64,000 nt of DNA from Fistularia commersonii (lineage: Eukaryota; Chordata; Actinopteri; Syngnathiformes; Fistulariidae), in NCBI GenBank assembly GCA_037954325.1, contig JBBMNZ010000001.1, forward strand, positions 17,345,258 through 17,409,257. The letters are read 5' to 3'. Positions 55,146 through 64,000 of the stretch are shown piece by piece (the first letter of the stretch is position 1; every line of letters starts with the position of its first letter). Under the pieces are notes generated by a model that saw nothing but the letters and a program-made list of their open reading frames with translations, did not search any database and had not been told where the DNA came from. A program made the position numbers and the translations under genes.

Positions 55146-57918
55146 GAATAACCGATCTTCCTCCTTGTCTAATGATTTATCTACTGACAATGTCACTGAT
55201 GATGTGATTCTTTTCTTTTCTCAAATGTCAAGATCATACAGTTGAATAATTACTCTTTTCCATAGAAAATAAAAAACAAAAGTTCTAAGAACATATTTTA
55301 AATAAAATTCTGAAAAAAAAAGTGTGGATCAATAAACTGTTGATAAATTAAGATTATTTTTTGGCAGCTGATTAATTACTTTCTCTTTGTCTTTTTAAAA
55401 TAAATTCAAACAAACATCAACAAAGCCTATGATCATCTGGAAATGTTATTCCTTGATCAGAAACTTAGATAACAAATTAGATTTGTTTTTCATTTGATTC
55501 CCTGGACTTTACTTAAATTGAGACACAAGGAGAATCTGTAAAACAAAAAAAAACATCTAAATATATAAATACATTGAAATATAAATATAAATCCCTTTGA
55601 CCTTCATTTTCTCCACAAATGAAACAAAAGAAGCAGGAACCTCCACCGGCCAGACAACAAGGAAAAGCATGTAACATCCAATTAATACAAACTCATCCCA
55701 CTAGACACACACAGACACACACACGCACGCATGCAAACACGCACACACGCACGCACACAGACGGCTAATATATGAATAGCCAATTAGTGTTCCGCACATC
55801 GGATGTGAATTACTGAAACATTAGGCTTCAGCCACAGAGGAACAGAAAAAACCCCAAACACAGATAAAATGAGTGTTTCATTTACATCTATGTGTGTCTG
55901 TGTGTGTGTATATAAGTGAGTGAGTGTGTGTGCATGAATAGTGTGTGTGTATGTGTGTGTGTGTCTGCTTCTGTTTTTTTCCCTGTGTATGTAAAAATTC
56001 TTTATGTATTTTTTCATCTCATACAAGACTGTGTTGGTACCAAAGCTGCAATTTATGCTGAATTTAAAGTGTGCCTGGCTGTGTATGTGTGGGGGGGTGT
56101 GTGTGTGCACACATGTGCATGTGTGTCCACGTGTGTGGTGCTGTGTGTGTGTGTGTTTGCATGTCTGAAGTTATTGTGACAACACAGTAACAACACCCAC
56201 ACACCAACGTCTGGAAACGAAACACTAAAGATCAACTGTGAGCAGTTGGAGCTTTTTTATACTTCCATTAGCATATACACATCTGTGTGCATGGCTGTGT
56301 GTCCATGTGTGTGCGCATGTTTCGAAGAATACATGACGCAGCGCTAGTGTAAGTTACTGCGACAACACGCTGACAACACCCAGCCACAACATCTGCAACA
56401 CAATGTTCTAAAGAGCTAGTGTGCAAGGTGTGCACATATATGTATAGGTTGAGTGTGAGTGTGTGTCTGTGGGGGGGGTGGCCTCTTGTGTGTTCTTGTG
56501 AGTGTGTGTGTCTGTTTGTGTGCACTTGAGTGTATGAGTGTTTGCGCGTGTCTGTGTCTGTGAGTGTGTGTCTGTGTGTGAGTGATAAGTACGGGGGGGA
56601 GGATCCTCAAAGTGAAGGATGAAACGGCGACAGGCAGCGTGACCGAGCCAAGCCTGGCCACGCCAGATTACTCGTAACACTCGTGCACTTTGTGTGTGTG
56701 CGATTACATTCCACTGTGTGCGTGTTTGTGTCTGTGTGTGTCTGCACGCATCCTGGGCTATTGTGTGGTTGCGTTTCGATCTTGTTAGCGTCTTTGTTGA
56801 AGCCCTTTCAGTGAGCACCTCCCGCCACAGACACATGCTCCTTTTCCTGTATAGGGAGCTACTTTTCCTCAGAGCTCTGGCTCCGCCCAGGGCCATAAAA
56901 AAACCTCGAACAACGTCTAATACCCGGCAGAAATATATTATTTTTTACGCAGATTCACTTTTATTGATGAATTACGAAAGCTAACCTTTTATTTCAGCAA
57001 CGAGGTAGCAATTGTAAAAATAAAAAAAGCTAAAGAGGCTAAACGGTTGCTAAAAAATACAGTAACATCAAAATAGTAACTGGCAGCTACTGTGATAAAA
57101 TGTTACATGTAGTGCTTTTGTTGAACAACAATCCTGACTCTTGCGCCGAGATGGGTATTGAGGGAGGCTTGGAAGTCATTTTTGTCACATGAAAAGTCAC
57201 ATGACCTCATAGGGATGGATTCGATTTATTTTTCAATGTTCATAAATCATAGCGAGAGGTCTTCGATAATCTGAGGGCTTTCTATGCCTTTCTACGCTGA
57301 AGATTGCAACGTTTGAGCGTCAATTTATACATGAATATGGCTGTACATTCACTGCAGGATTAACACCATTTAACAACTGCAGTCTCAGAGACTGTAACAA
57401 ACATGTAGTAACTGTGAAATGAACCTCAGTATTTCACTAATGCTCTTGAACTGTTGCTTTTTGTTCTGCTGTTTTTACGGACACCACTTCTTGTGTTGCC
57501 CCAGACTTCTGAAGCTTGTCATGAGTCCAGACAAAATCAAAGTCATTTAACACAAAAACATATTTTTGGAGCAAAAAAGAAAAAAGAGAAAAAAGGCATG
57601 GAATTTAGGAAAATGTGAAACTCTGTTTTCAAATGTCTTTTGGGATTTCATTTCAGTCATTTTGTGAGGCTTGACTGGATGATGTGAGTAAAGACATAAC
57701 AAAAGCTCTCAGATGACAAAAAACAGCAAACATAGCAAACATCACCTTTAGACAAAGATAAACAAGATATGAGAGGATGTACGTATTTAACAGTTTACGG
57801 AAGTTAATCCTGACACAGAGGTACAGTCGAATCCTTGGTTTAGCTAGCAGTTAGCAAGCCTGAAAGAAATAAAATCACCAAACAACACCGGTGTGACCAT
57901 AACAATGAATATGTTTAC

Positions 57919-58049
57919 CTGTTGCTCACGGCCAGTTGTCGGCACTGCCTCCCACCGGCTGCCGGCTGGTATTGCAAGCTGCCGAGCTGGATAGCCATCT
58001 GCTCCAGAGCGGCTTGCTGGGATTCGTGCTTCGAGGAGATCGGATTGGC
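57919..58049 (-). CDS. akap6: akap6 exon B, helical segment before spectrin repeat 2
   Basis: This is a 131-nt exon. The acceptor is a pyrimidine-rich stretch ending TTTTTGTCCTGCAG and the donor is CAG followed by GTAAAC. In phase 0 it reads ANPISSKHESQQAALEQM then AIQLGSLQYQ and ends RQLAVSN plus two leftover bases (AG). Third codon positions are strongly G/C in this frame and much less so in the other open frame, which supports the choice. The leftover AG joins the first T of exon C to make Ser, giving AVSN-S-LQEMEADYQ. The pattern of hydrophobic residues fits a spectrin-type helix. The exact mammalian counterpart is not recalled, so identity depends on position and phase. Confidence 0.7.
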
Positions 58050-58224
58050 CTGCAGGACAAAAAGCAGGGCAGACCGCGTTTAAGAAATGGCAGAAGAAAT
58101 GACCAAAGAATTTTTTGTGGTAGGTAAAGGGAAACATGGAAATAACCTGAAACATGTTATAAAAAAAAAAATGCATAATTAGCAACTTTTAAAAATGAGA
58201 ACATTTAAGGAAATGGTCTCCACT

Positions 58225-58383
58225 TGTGTAGCTCTTTCACACCATGCAGTTTGACAGGGCTTTACAATAGATCATATTCACCTTTTCACACACACGCATA
58301 TACAGAGTCTTGCCAAAGGACACTGGCATGCAATGAACCAGCCTTGGTTCATTGGGACGCCCGCTACAATAACTAAGCCACAT
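58225..58383 (-). mobile_element. tRNA-derived SINE, decayed
   Basis: On the minus strand GGATGTGGCTTAGTTATTGT is an A-box-type head and AAGGCTGGTTCATTGC a degraded B box. TGTCCTTTGGCAAGACTCTG follows, with a 3' part ending GTAAAGCCCTGTCAAACTGC, the wording of a common teleost SINE. Confidence 0.6.
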
Positions 58384-58599
58384 CCTCCCTATTTTGCACC
58401 CCCCCCCCTCCCCCCCCCAAAACGTCACATTTTGCCAAAAAAAAAAAAGAAAGAGAAAATCCATCCGAACCTAATATTGCTAAAATTTACATTGTAAAAA
58501 TAATGAATGCATAAGAATTAAAAGTACCAAAAGTGAGAATAGAATATTACTTTTGGTCCAAAAAGGCCCAGCCAGCTCTTTGGGTGAGTGCCCAGGACA

Positions 58600-58625
58600 T
58601 GTGTGTGTGTGTGAGTGTGTGCGTA

Positions 58626-58656
<31 letters not shown>

Positions 58657-58800
58657 GTGTGTTCATCCCTCTCAGAGTGTGATTAGCAGTTTATTGCCGA
58701 TGATAAAGATTCAGTCGCATCATGTGTTGACGGACGTGCCCTTTAAAGACCTGTGAACAAGTTATGTGCCACTAGAAACACACTTCAGTCTTATCGCCCT

Positions 58801-58845
<45 letters not shown>

Positions 58846-58848
58846 ACA
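58600..58848 (+). repeat. Opposed (TG)n and (CA)n microsatellites
   Basis: Interrupted TG at 58600-58662 and CA at 58804-58848, separated by about 140 bp. Confidence 0.95.
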
Positions 58849-60530
58849 CCTTTTTTTTGCAGGAATCGCTTTTTCTCCGGCACAAATTACGTCTCACACA
58901 AACGCAGAGCCATCAAATGTTGCCACACGCGGGGAAAATAAATAAATAAACACACACCCAGCTCGCACTTTCGCACAAATTATCCTTCACACACATCAGG
59001 GGCGAGTCGCCTCGCCATCCAGACACAATCATATAGAGGCACTCAGCGTCGCTCACATGTAATTGCATACAAACTATATGGAGATGAGGCTTCAATTGAA
59101 CCAATGAAGGGACACACACACACTAACACACACACACACAAGCACGCATGGTAGCGTGATTTTTTTCTTCAAGTAACAATCTGAATAAAGTGTTTGTCGC
59201 CGTCCGATCTACTTAGCGGACTCAGTAGAAGGATCTGGAAAGGTCATCCAATCTGAGGGAGGCAGGAACGCTCAATCAGAGAGCTAATAAACAAACCGGC
59301 AACGCACAATCAACACGGTATTTGTGTGAGTGTTTGTGTGTGTGTGTGTTACAGGAATGAAACTAACTGGAAGCTCTCAGAGAAAATTTCTCTCACTTTG
59401 TCTAAATGTCTCTTCACTCTGGCTCATTACGGCAGCAGCGGCCGCAGCAGCATGTTGTTAGCCGCACGGCTGTTAGCCGCTAACGGCGAGGCAGGAAATC
59501 AGTGCGGTTGTTCATTAGCTTCTCAGATTGTACTTTTTTGCTCATTTGTCCGTTGTTGATGGAGTTACAGCCAAAAACGAGAGAGTCACGACGAACTCCA
59601 GCGATGTTTGAAAATAAAAAAAAAGGTTTTATCATATTCACTTTTTTCAAGGCCACAAAGAACATATCAGAGTGGGAATAAATGTGAATGTAAAGGTGAA
59701 TAATTGGACAATGAAGTTTGATGTTTCAGGAAATGTATTACTTTTTTATTATCTATTAAAGATACGTAAATTTTGCATTTTTGCAATTTCATTATAATCT
59801 TTTGCATTGTTTTCAGTAACGACCAAAAGTTTTCTTCCATTTTTGGACATTTTTATTTTCTAAAAACATTTCAGTCATTTTTTTCTTGTTTCTTTTAGAC
59901 GATAACCATTTCTTTACTTCCCCTACCCAGTTCTATGTCATTATCGTCCACATTTTTCATTCATTTTCTGTATTACTTTTCAAAATCTCAGCAGTTTTCA
60001 GTTCTTTCTTGCATGTGTTTCAGCAGTTTACTTAGCAAAAAACTATTTTACTACTTTTGGCAATCTCATGTTTTTGGTAATTTGTCGCTTCCAACAAACT
60101 TGTCAATTTAATTCAATTTAAATTTTCTGAGATACTTTTGCATATTTCTTGCCAATTTTTCAACAACTCTAGCAATTTTTCCCCACTTTCAAGATAATTC
60201 CCTGTCAATTTATGTTTCAGAACCAAGTCCGAGACACAAACATCAGCAAGAAAGACTTGAGGAATAAAGGAGGTGGAGCCTCTTCATCAACTTTGTCTTC
60301 TCACAAGTTTCAGCAACTTGCTGCAAATTGACTTTTTCATTCAACCACCTGATGAACAGTGATATAATAACACACACACACACATCCACACTCTCAAACA
60401 CATATTTAGGGGTTGGGCTGAAGGATCTTCAAGAATTTTTGTCAGAAATTACTTGTCTAGAAACTCGAATCACGGCTCCATCTGTTGGAGGGTGCATGAT
60501 GAAACACTATCAACATGGAAGCAGGTGGGC

Positions 60531-60532
<2 letters not shown>

Positions 60533-60588
<56 letters not shown>
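60533..60588 (+). repeat. (CA)n microsatellite
   Basis: About 28 perfect units. Confidence 0.97.
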
Positions 60589-60594
<6 letters not shown>

Positions 60595-60964
60595 CACAAA
60601 AAGACTCGCTCCACAGCGCCACAAAAAAAAAGTCAGTACATAAAGACATTTGTTCCATTTGCATCATAATATCTAACTGATTTCCACAGGATTTCTCACA
60701 AAGGTTTTTTTCCTCATATTTTCTTCTTTCTTTAAAAGATGATTTCATGACAGTGTCTTCAGTAACTCTTTGCCTGAAATTGTTGGTAATTGCTTGTGAG
60801 GGGATTTCTACCACCCCCTCCCCCAAACAATATCCTTTAAAAATTTCTAGCAGAACGAAGGGAAATTCTCAGCAATTCTTTGTTAATGTCTTCAGCTTCC
60901 TAATAATATTTGGATGATTTTTAAATCTGTTATTTTTTTTTTTTTCTGGGGATTTCTGCACATA

Positions 60965-61660
60965 AGACCCTCTCACACTGTAGGAACTTTTTGCAGTTCC
61001 TGTTGCCTTTTCAGGAACTAGGGTATATTTCATGCTTTCTGACAACATAGGAACCAAGAACCATGGACATCAGTTACAAGAACTATTTTAGCTCTTACCC
61101 TGTGGCAGGGTCTTTTCATAGTTATTAATGGAACTAGCATGATGTAGATGTTTAGTAATTAGTGAAACTCACTAACCACGCCCAATATCCCATATCTTGC
61201 AGACTGTAGATGCCATTTTGAAAGAAATATTAGGGTCACTGGTCAGCTGTTTTTTTGTGACAAAAAGAACAGGACAAGCAAGAAATGGACCGTTGAGGTC
61301 CAAGCTCTTGTAGTCTGCTTTGCCACATAAACATTTTCGCTAAAATAAGTACAACGTTAGCCATGACGGGGGGTTTCACTCCACGAAGTAGTGCAGGGAG
61401 AAAATCGAAACATTTAAACCCATTTGAAACCATAGTTATTCTTCTTGCCATGCAGAGCATGGATGCTTTGGCAACTGTGTGCTCTACATGATGTGTGTGT
61501 TATCTTCCTCTTCTACCCAGTTCACACTGGTCCCTACTGTTGTTCCTAACTGCCGGTGAGAATGCAAGACCAAAAAGTTTCCCTGGACGAGGGGGGTTCC
61601 TAAAATGGAATTTGAGCTGGATAGTTCTTAGAACTTTTGTTCATGAAAGTGTCTATTTTT
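60965..61660. mobile_element. Possible Harbinger-like non-autonomous element
   Basis: The left part AGGAACTTTTTGCAGTTCCT with CAGGAACTAGG, and the right part GTTCACACTGGTCCCTACTG with TAGTTCTTAGAACTT, use the AGTTCCTAGGAACT wording of a teleost PIF/Harbinger repeat. The ends are blurred and no transposase remains. Confidence 0.3.
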
Positions 61661-62139
61661 TGTTGCCTGGCAATCGGAGGATTCTGCTGAGATTAAACAT
61701 GGCATTCCTCTGCTGATCGGCATGGCCCCCCACTCATTCCCATTCATGAGGCTTCCACGGTAACGAGCCAATCAGCATTGGTTCTCGCAGGATGGTTTGC
61801 CACGAATGCGGACCGTCATTTCCGACAGAAACGGCATCCATCATTTGAGCCGAATTTAGAGAGAAAAGTTGGCCATCGCTAAGGGTGACCTGGTCCTTTA
61901 TTTGGGTTGGACAATAAACCGAAAAAAACAATGATAAAATGACAAAAACTAATCTTAGAAGATTGGTTGACATCGAACATGCTGCTTAGTTTCAAAGAAA
62001 CATTACTCTTTACTACCTCCTGACTGGCTAGTGGGTCACATGGTCCTTAATTCTGATAGTTCTTCAGGTTACTGATTCTCTATGTGGGCTTGCTCAGTCA
62101 CGTGATCCATTACAATATTGGCGGCGGATGCGCCAACCT

Positions 62140-62360
62140 TTTTGGATGGATGATGGATGGCCAGATAGCTGGTTTGATGGATGGATGGATGGATGGATGG
62201 ATGGATGATAAATGGAAGGATGAAGGGATGATAGATAAATGTAAGGATGGTTGAGTGATGGATGACGGATGGACAGATGAAAGAATGGGTAATGAATGAA
62301 TGGATGGGTGATGGATGGACAGATGATGAGACGATAAATGTAAGGATAGATGGATGATGA
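62140..62360 (+). repeat. (GGAT)n-rich region
   Basis: A clean (GGAT)n core at 62176-62208 lies within decayed GATGGATG/GGATAGAT sequence. Confidence 0.9.
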
Positions 62361-62822
62361 GAAAATGTGAAAATGTTATATGTTAGTTTTTGCCTAAAAA
62401 TTAAAACACAAATAAAATGAGAATGAAATACTTTATGAATCATAAGTGTGTGCGTGAATGCATATATGTGTATGCATGTATGCGTGTATGTGTTTATGTG
62501 TATTGCTGAGTCCAGTATTTCCACTCAAGTCTTTAATGCTGCTAATAGACACTGGAATCAATAGGAATCTGCTTCATTTGATGAATATGCTGATACACAG
62601 ACAACACACACACTGCTTGCATGAACATGCAAGGGATGAACGCTCAAGAGTGCATGTGTGTATGTCTGTGTGATGTTGCTGAATCAAGTCATTTTGAGGC
62701 TTTTTGTTTACATGTCAGGGCCAATTTACCCTGCAAACACACCTCCCAAGAGGTGTGTGTGTCTGTGATGAAAGTTTTCATGTTTCAAAAATACATGTGT
62801 ATAACTGTGTGTGTGCTTGGGT

Positions 62823-62824
<2 letters not shown>

Positions 62825-62881
<57 letters not shown>
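62825..62881 (+). repeat. Compound (TG)n(AG)n microsatellite
   Basis: Fourteen TG units pass into fourteen AG units. A further TG tract follows at 62945-62990. Confidence 0.97.
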
Positions 62882-62883
<2 letters not shown>

Positions 62884-62942
62884 ACACGTGTTGATTTACT
62901 GCTGCGAAAATGTGGCTCCATCCCCGATGTGCATTTGTATTT

Positions 62943-62991
<49 letters not shown>

Positions 62992-63968
62992 TCCTGGGGT
63001 TTTCCTGCGGCTACGGCTGCCAATCATGTAGTGTGTCAACTGAACTGAGTGAAGCAGAAGCATGTAAACACATACCAGGATCTGACACACTCTCTGCTGT
63101 TGTCTTACAATGATGATGTCTCACAATCAATCAATACAGTCGATTGATGAGCTGATCAATGGCCACACGGACCAACAGCTATTAGCTTTCAATAAGCCAT
63201 GAAGGAAAGAAACCCTGGAACATCTGTCATCCATCGATCCCGTGATACTTGACGTTTAAATTTAGTACATTACGTTCTGCTTTTAAACCTAATATTTAGG
63301 CGATTATTCATTATCTGTAGGTCATTTTCATTGATCTCTGTGTAGAATTTTTTTTAATGTAATTTTTGATCAAATACGGAGATATCTTAATTCACCCTAG
63401 AGCACCTGGTATATGGGGGGCGCTGTAGGCCAGTGGCCAAATTACCTTGATCAGGAATTGAAATTTACTCTCAATTTTTTTTTTTTTTTTTCTAATTAGT
63501 AGGATCAATGTAATGTAGGTAGTGAGGAAACTGATAAATAGAAATTATATATTTGGATTAAAAAACTGTTAACTGTGCATAATGATCAGAAATGACTGAT
63601 GTTCAATTACTTTGATATTTACTTCAAATGAAAAATTACTTCAAATGAAAAATTGGAGAGATTATTGTTGTTTAAACCTTTCCAAGAAAGGAAAAGCCGA
63701 GAAAGCTTGCTTTAAAACCTATAATATCAGCAATTATTGATTAATTAAAACTGAATTAATTAACAAAGTGGATAAAACGCTTCATCTGTCCTTCAGTTTC
63801 GATCATAAGATGTCAGTCACTTTGATTTTGTCTTTACTTGCAGGATTCTCAGTTTGTTAAAAGGATCAACATGCAAGTGTGTCAGCGAGTGTTTCAAGGA
63901 CCAAACACTTAATATGTGAATGTTTGAGCACATCACATCACATGACACAGGAAACGCACAGATTTTAC

Positions 63969-64000
63969 CTGCATTGCATGTCTCATCACCCGCTGCCGCG
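63969..64000 (-). CDS. akap6: akap6 exon A (3' end only, cut by window edge)
   Basis: The last 32 bases, read on the minus strand, give RQRVMRHAMQ in the frame ending at CAG, followed by the donor GTAAAA at 63968. The next exon starts in phase 0 with ANPISSKHE, so the join is open and helical in character. The other two frames either contain a stop or end in the wrong phase for exon B. The exon start is outside the window. With only ten codons the call rests mainly on the donor and on phase agreement. It would contribute to the first spectrin-like repeat or the linker after it. Confidence 0.55.

Larger units (their letters stand above)
50386..57918 (-). other. akap6 intron C/B
   Basis: Intron of 7.5 kb. 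Contents: decayed 31-bp minisatellite at 50510-51330 with an inserted SINE; opposed TG/CA at 51640-51681 and 51836-51869 flanking a complex block; AT-rich sequence at 52200-52560; (CATC)n at 52706-52800; LINE fragment at 52805-53190; purine-rich stretch at 53430-53810; poly-G at 54007-54026; repeat-like block at 54520-55145; TG/CA-rich stretch at 55700-56750; complex sequence at 56750-57918 with nothing recognised. Confidence 0.75.
58050..63968 (-). other. akap6 intron B/A
   Basis: Intron of 5.9 kb. Contents: SINE at 58225-58383; opposed TG (58600-58662) and CA (58804-58848) tracts; complex CpG-containing blocks at 58860-59110 and 59400-59560; AT-rich decayed phrases at 59700-60230; CA at 60533-60588; possible Harbinger-like repeat at 60965-61660; GGAT-rich region at 62140-62360; TG/GA at 62825-62881; TG at 62945-62990; AT-rich sequence to the exon A donor. 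Confidence 0.75.
1..64000 (-). other. akap6: akap6 gene body (internal part), eight exons
   Basis: The whole window lies inside one minus-strand gene. Eight exons with AG acceptors and GT donors join in a consistent frame: A ends phase 0, B runs phase 0 to 2, C phase 2 to 0, D to G are 0/0, and H starts at phase 0. The joined product carries two spectrin-like repeats followed by an unstructured Ser/Pro/acidic region. Wording such as LWDWLMDMD, EARIKELKAWLRDTEL, RARRRGVSSVLKLCQ, LERRWDAIVMQALQWQ and LSKDSTFSSMESLPDLLGG matches mammalian AKAP6 (mAKAP) as I remember it. In mammals that protein scaffolds PKA, PDE4D3, calcineurin and MEF2 at the nuclear envelope of myocytes and neurons. The 5' and 3' ends of the gene, including the PKA-binding helix, are outside. 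Teleosts may carry paralogues, so which copy this is cannot be told. Confidence 0.88.

Noticed and set aside
57919..58049. Alternative exon B frame reading GQSDLLEARIPASRSGADGY
   Set aside because: It is open, but its third positions are not G/C-biased, it is rich in Pro/Gly where helix is expected, and it requires the inner acceptor of exon C.

Overview
The window is intronic teleost fish DNA, probably from a percomorph. It carries one recognisable protein-coding gene, split into eight widely spaced exons on the minus strand. Fish origin is indicated by the gene structure, by several teleost repeat families (RTE-type LINE, Tc1/mariner, hAT relics, tRNA-derived SINEs, Penelope-like tails) and by the extreme density of (CA)n/(TG)n tracts. 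The species cannot be named from the sequence.

The gene is judged to be akap6 (mAKAP, A-kinase anchoring protein 6). This rests on recalled similarity to the mammalian protein and on splice sites that agree in phase, not on a search. In transcript order the exons are A 64000-63969 (cut by the right edge), B 58049-57919, C 50385-50265, D 31265-31119, E 24519-24253, F 7926-7843, G 4392-4240 and H 548-1 (cut by the left edge). A and B encode a helical segment. C and D encode a second spectrin-like repeat, and E, F and G a third, the nuclear-envelope (nesprin-1alpha) targeting region in mammals. H starts the long unstructured scaffold region, with YSLH, LSKDSTFSS, SLPDLLGG and ESGIVSD signatures. 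All phases join without a frame break. The D-E junction looks about eight residues short of the mammalian protein as I recall it.

Everything else is intron. Left to right: 549-4239 simple repeats and a GC-rich block; 4393-7842 a decayed RTE-type LINE; 7927-24252 a long purine/pyrimidine tract, a SINE, an internally deleted Tc1/mariner element, a Tc1 copy nested in an older transposon, retroelement tails, a LINE 3' end and a 23-bp minisatellite; 24520-31118 a hAT relic and a Penelope-like 3' end; 31266-50264 dense microsatellites, a second RTE tail and several decayed tandem arrays; 50386-57918 a 31-bp minisatellite interrupted by a SINE and a LINE fragment; 58050-63968 a SINE, microsatellites and AT-rich sequence.

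No bacterial-type system, CRISPR array, rRNA gene or independent second gene is supported. The most interesting signals concern splicing. Exon D lies between a (UG)n tract at its acceptor and a long (CA)n tract just after a weak donor, and it is frame-neutral. Exon F follows about 230 nt of nearly pure pyrimidine. Exon H's acceptor has an (AUUU)n tract in its branch-point zone. Two RFX X-box motifs and several opposed CA/TG pairs are also worth checking.
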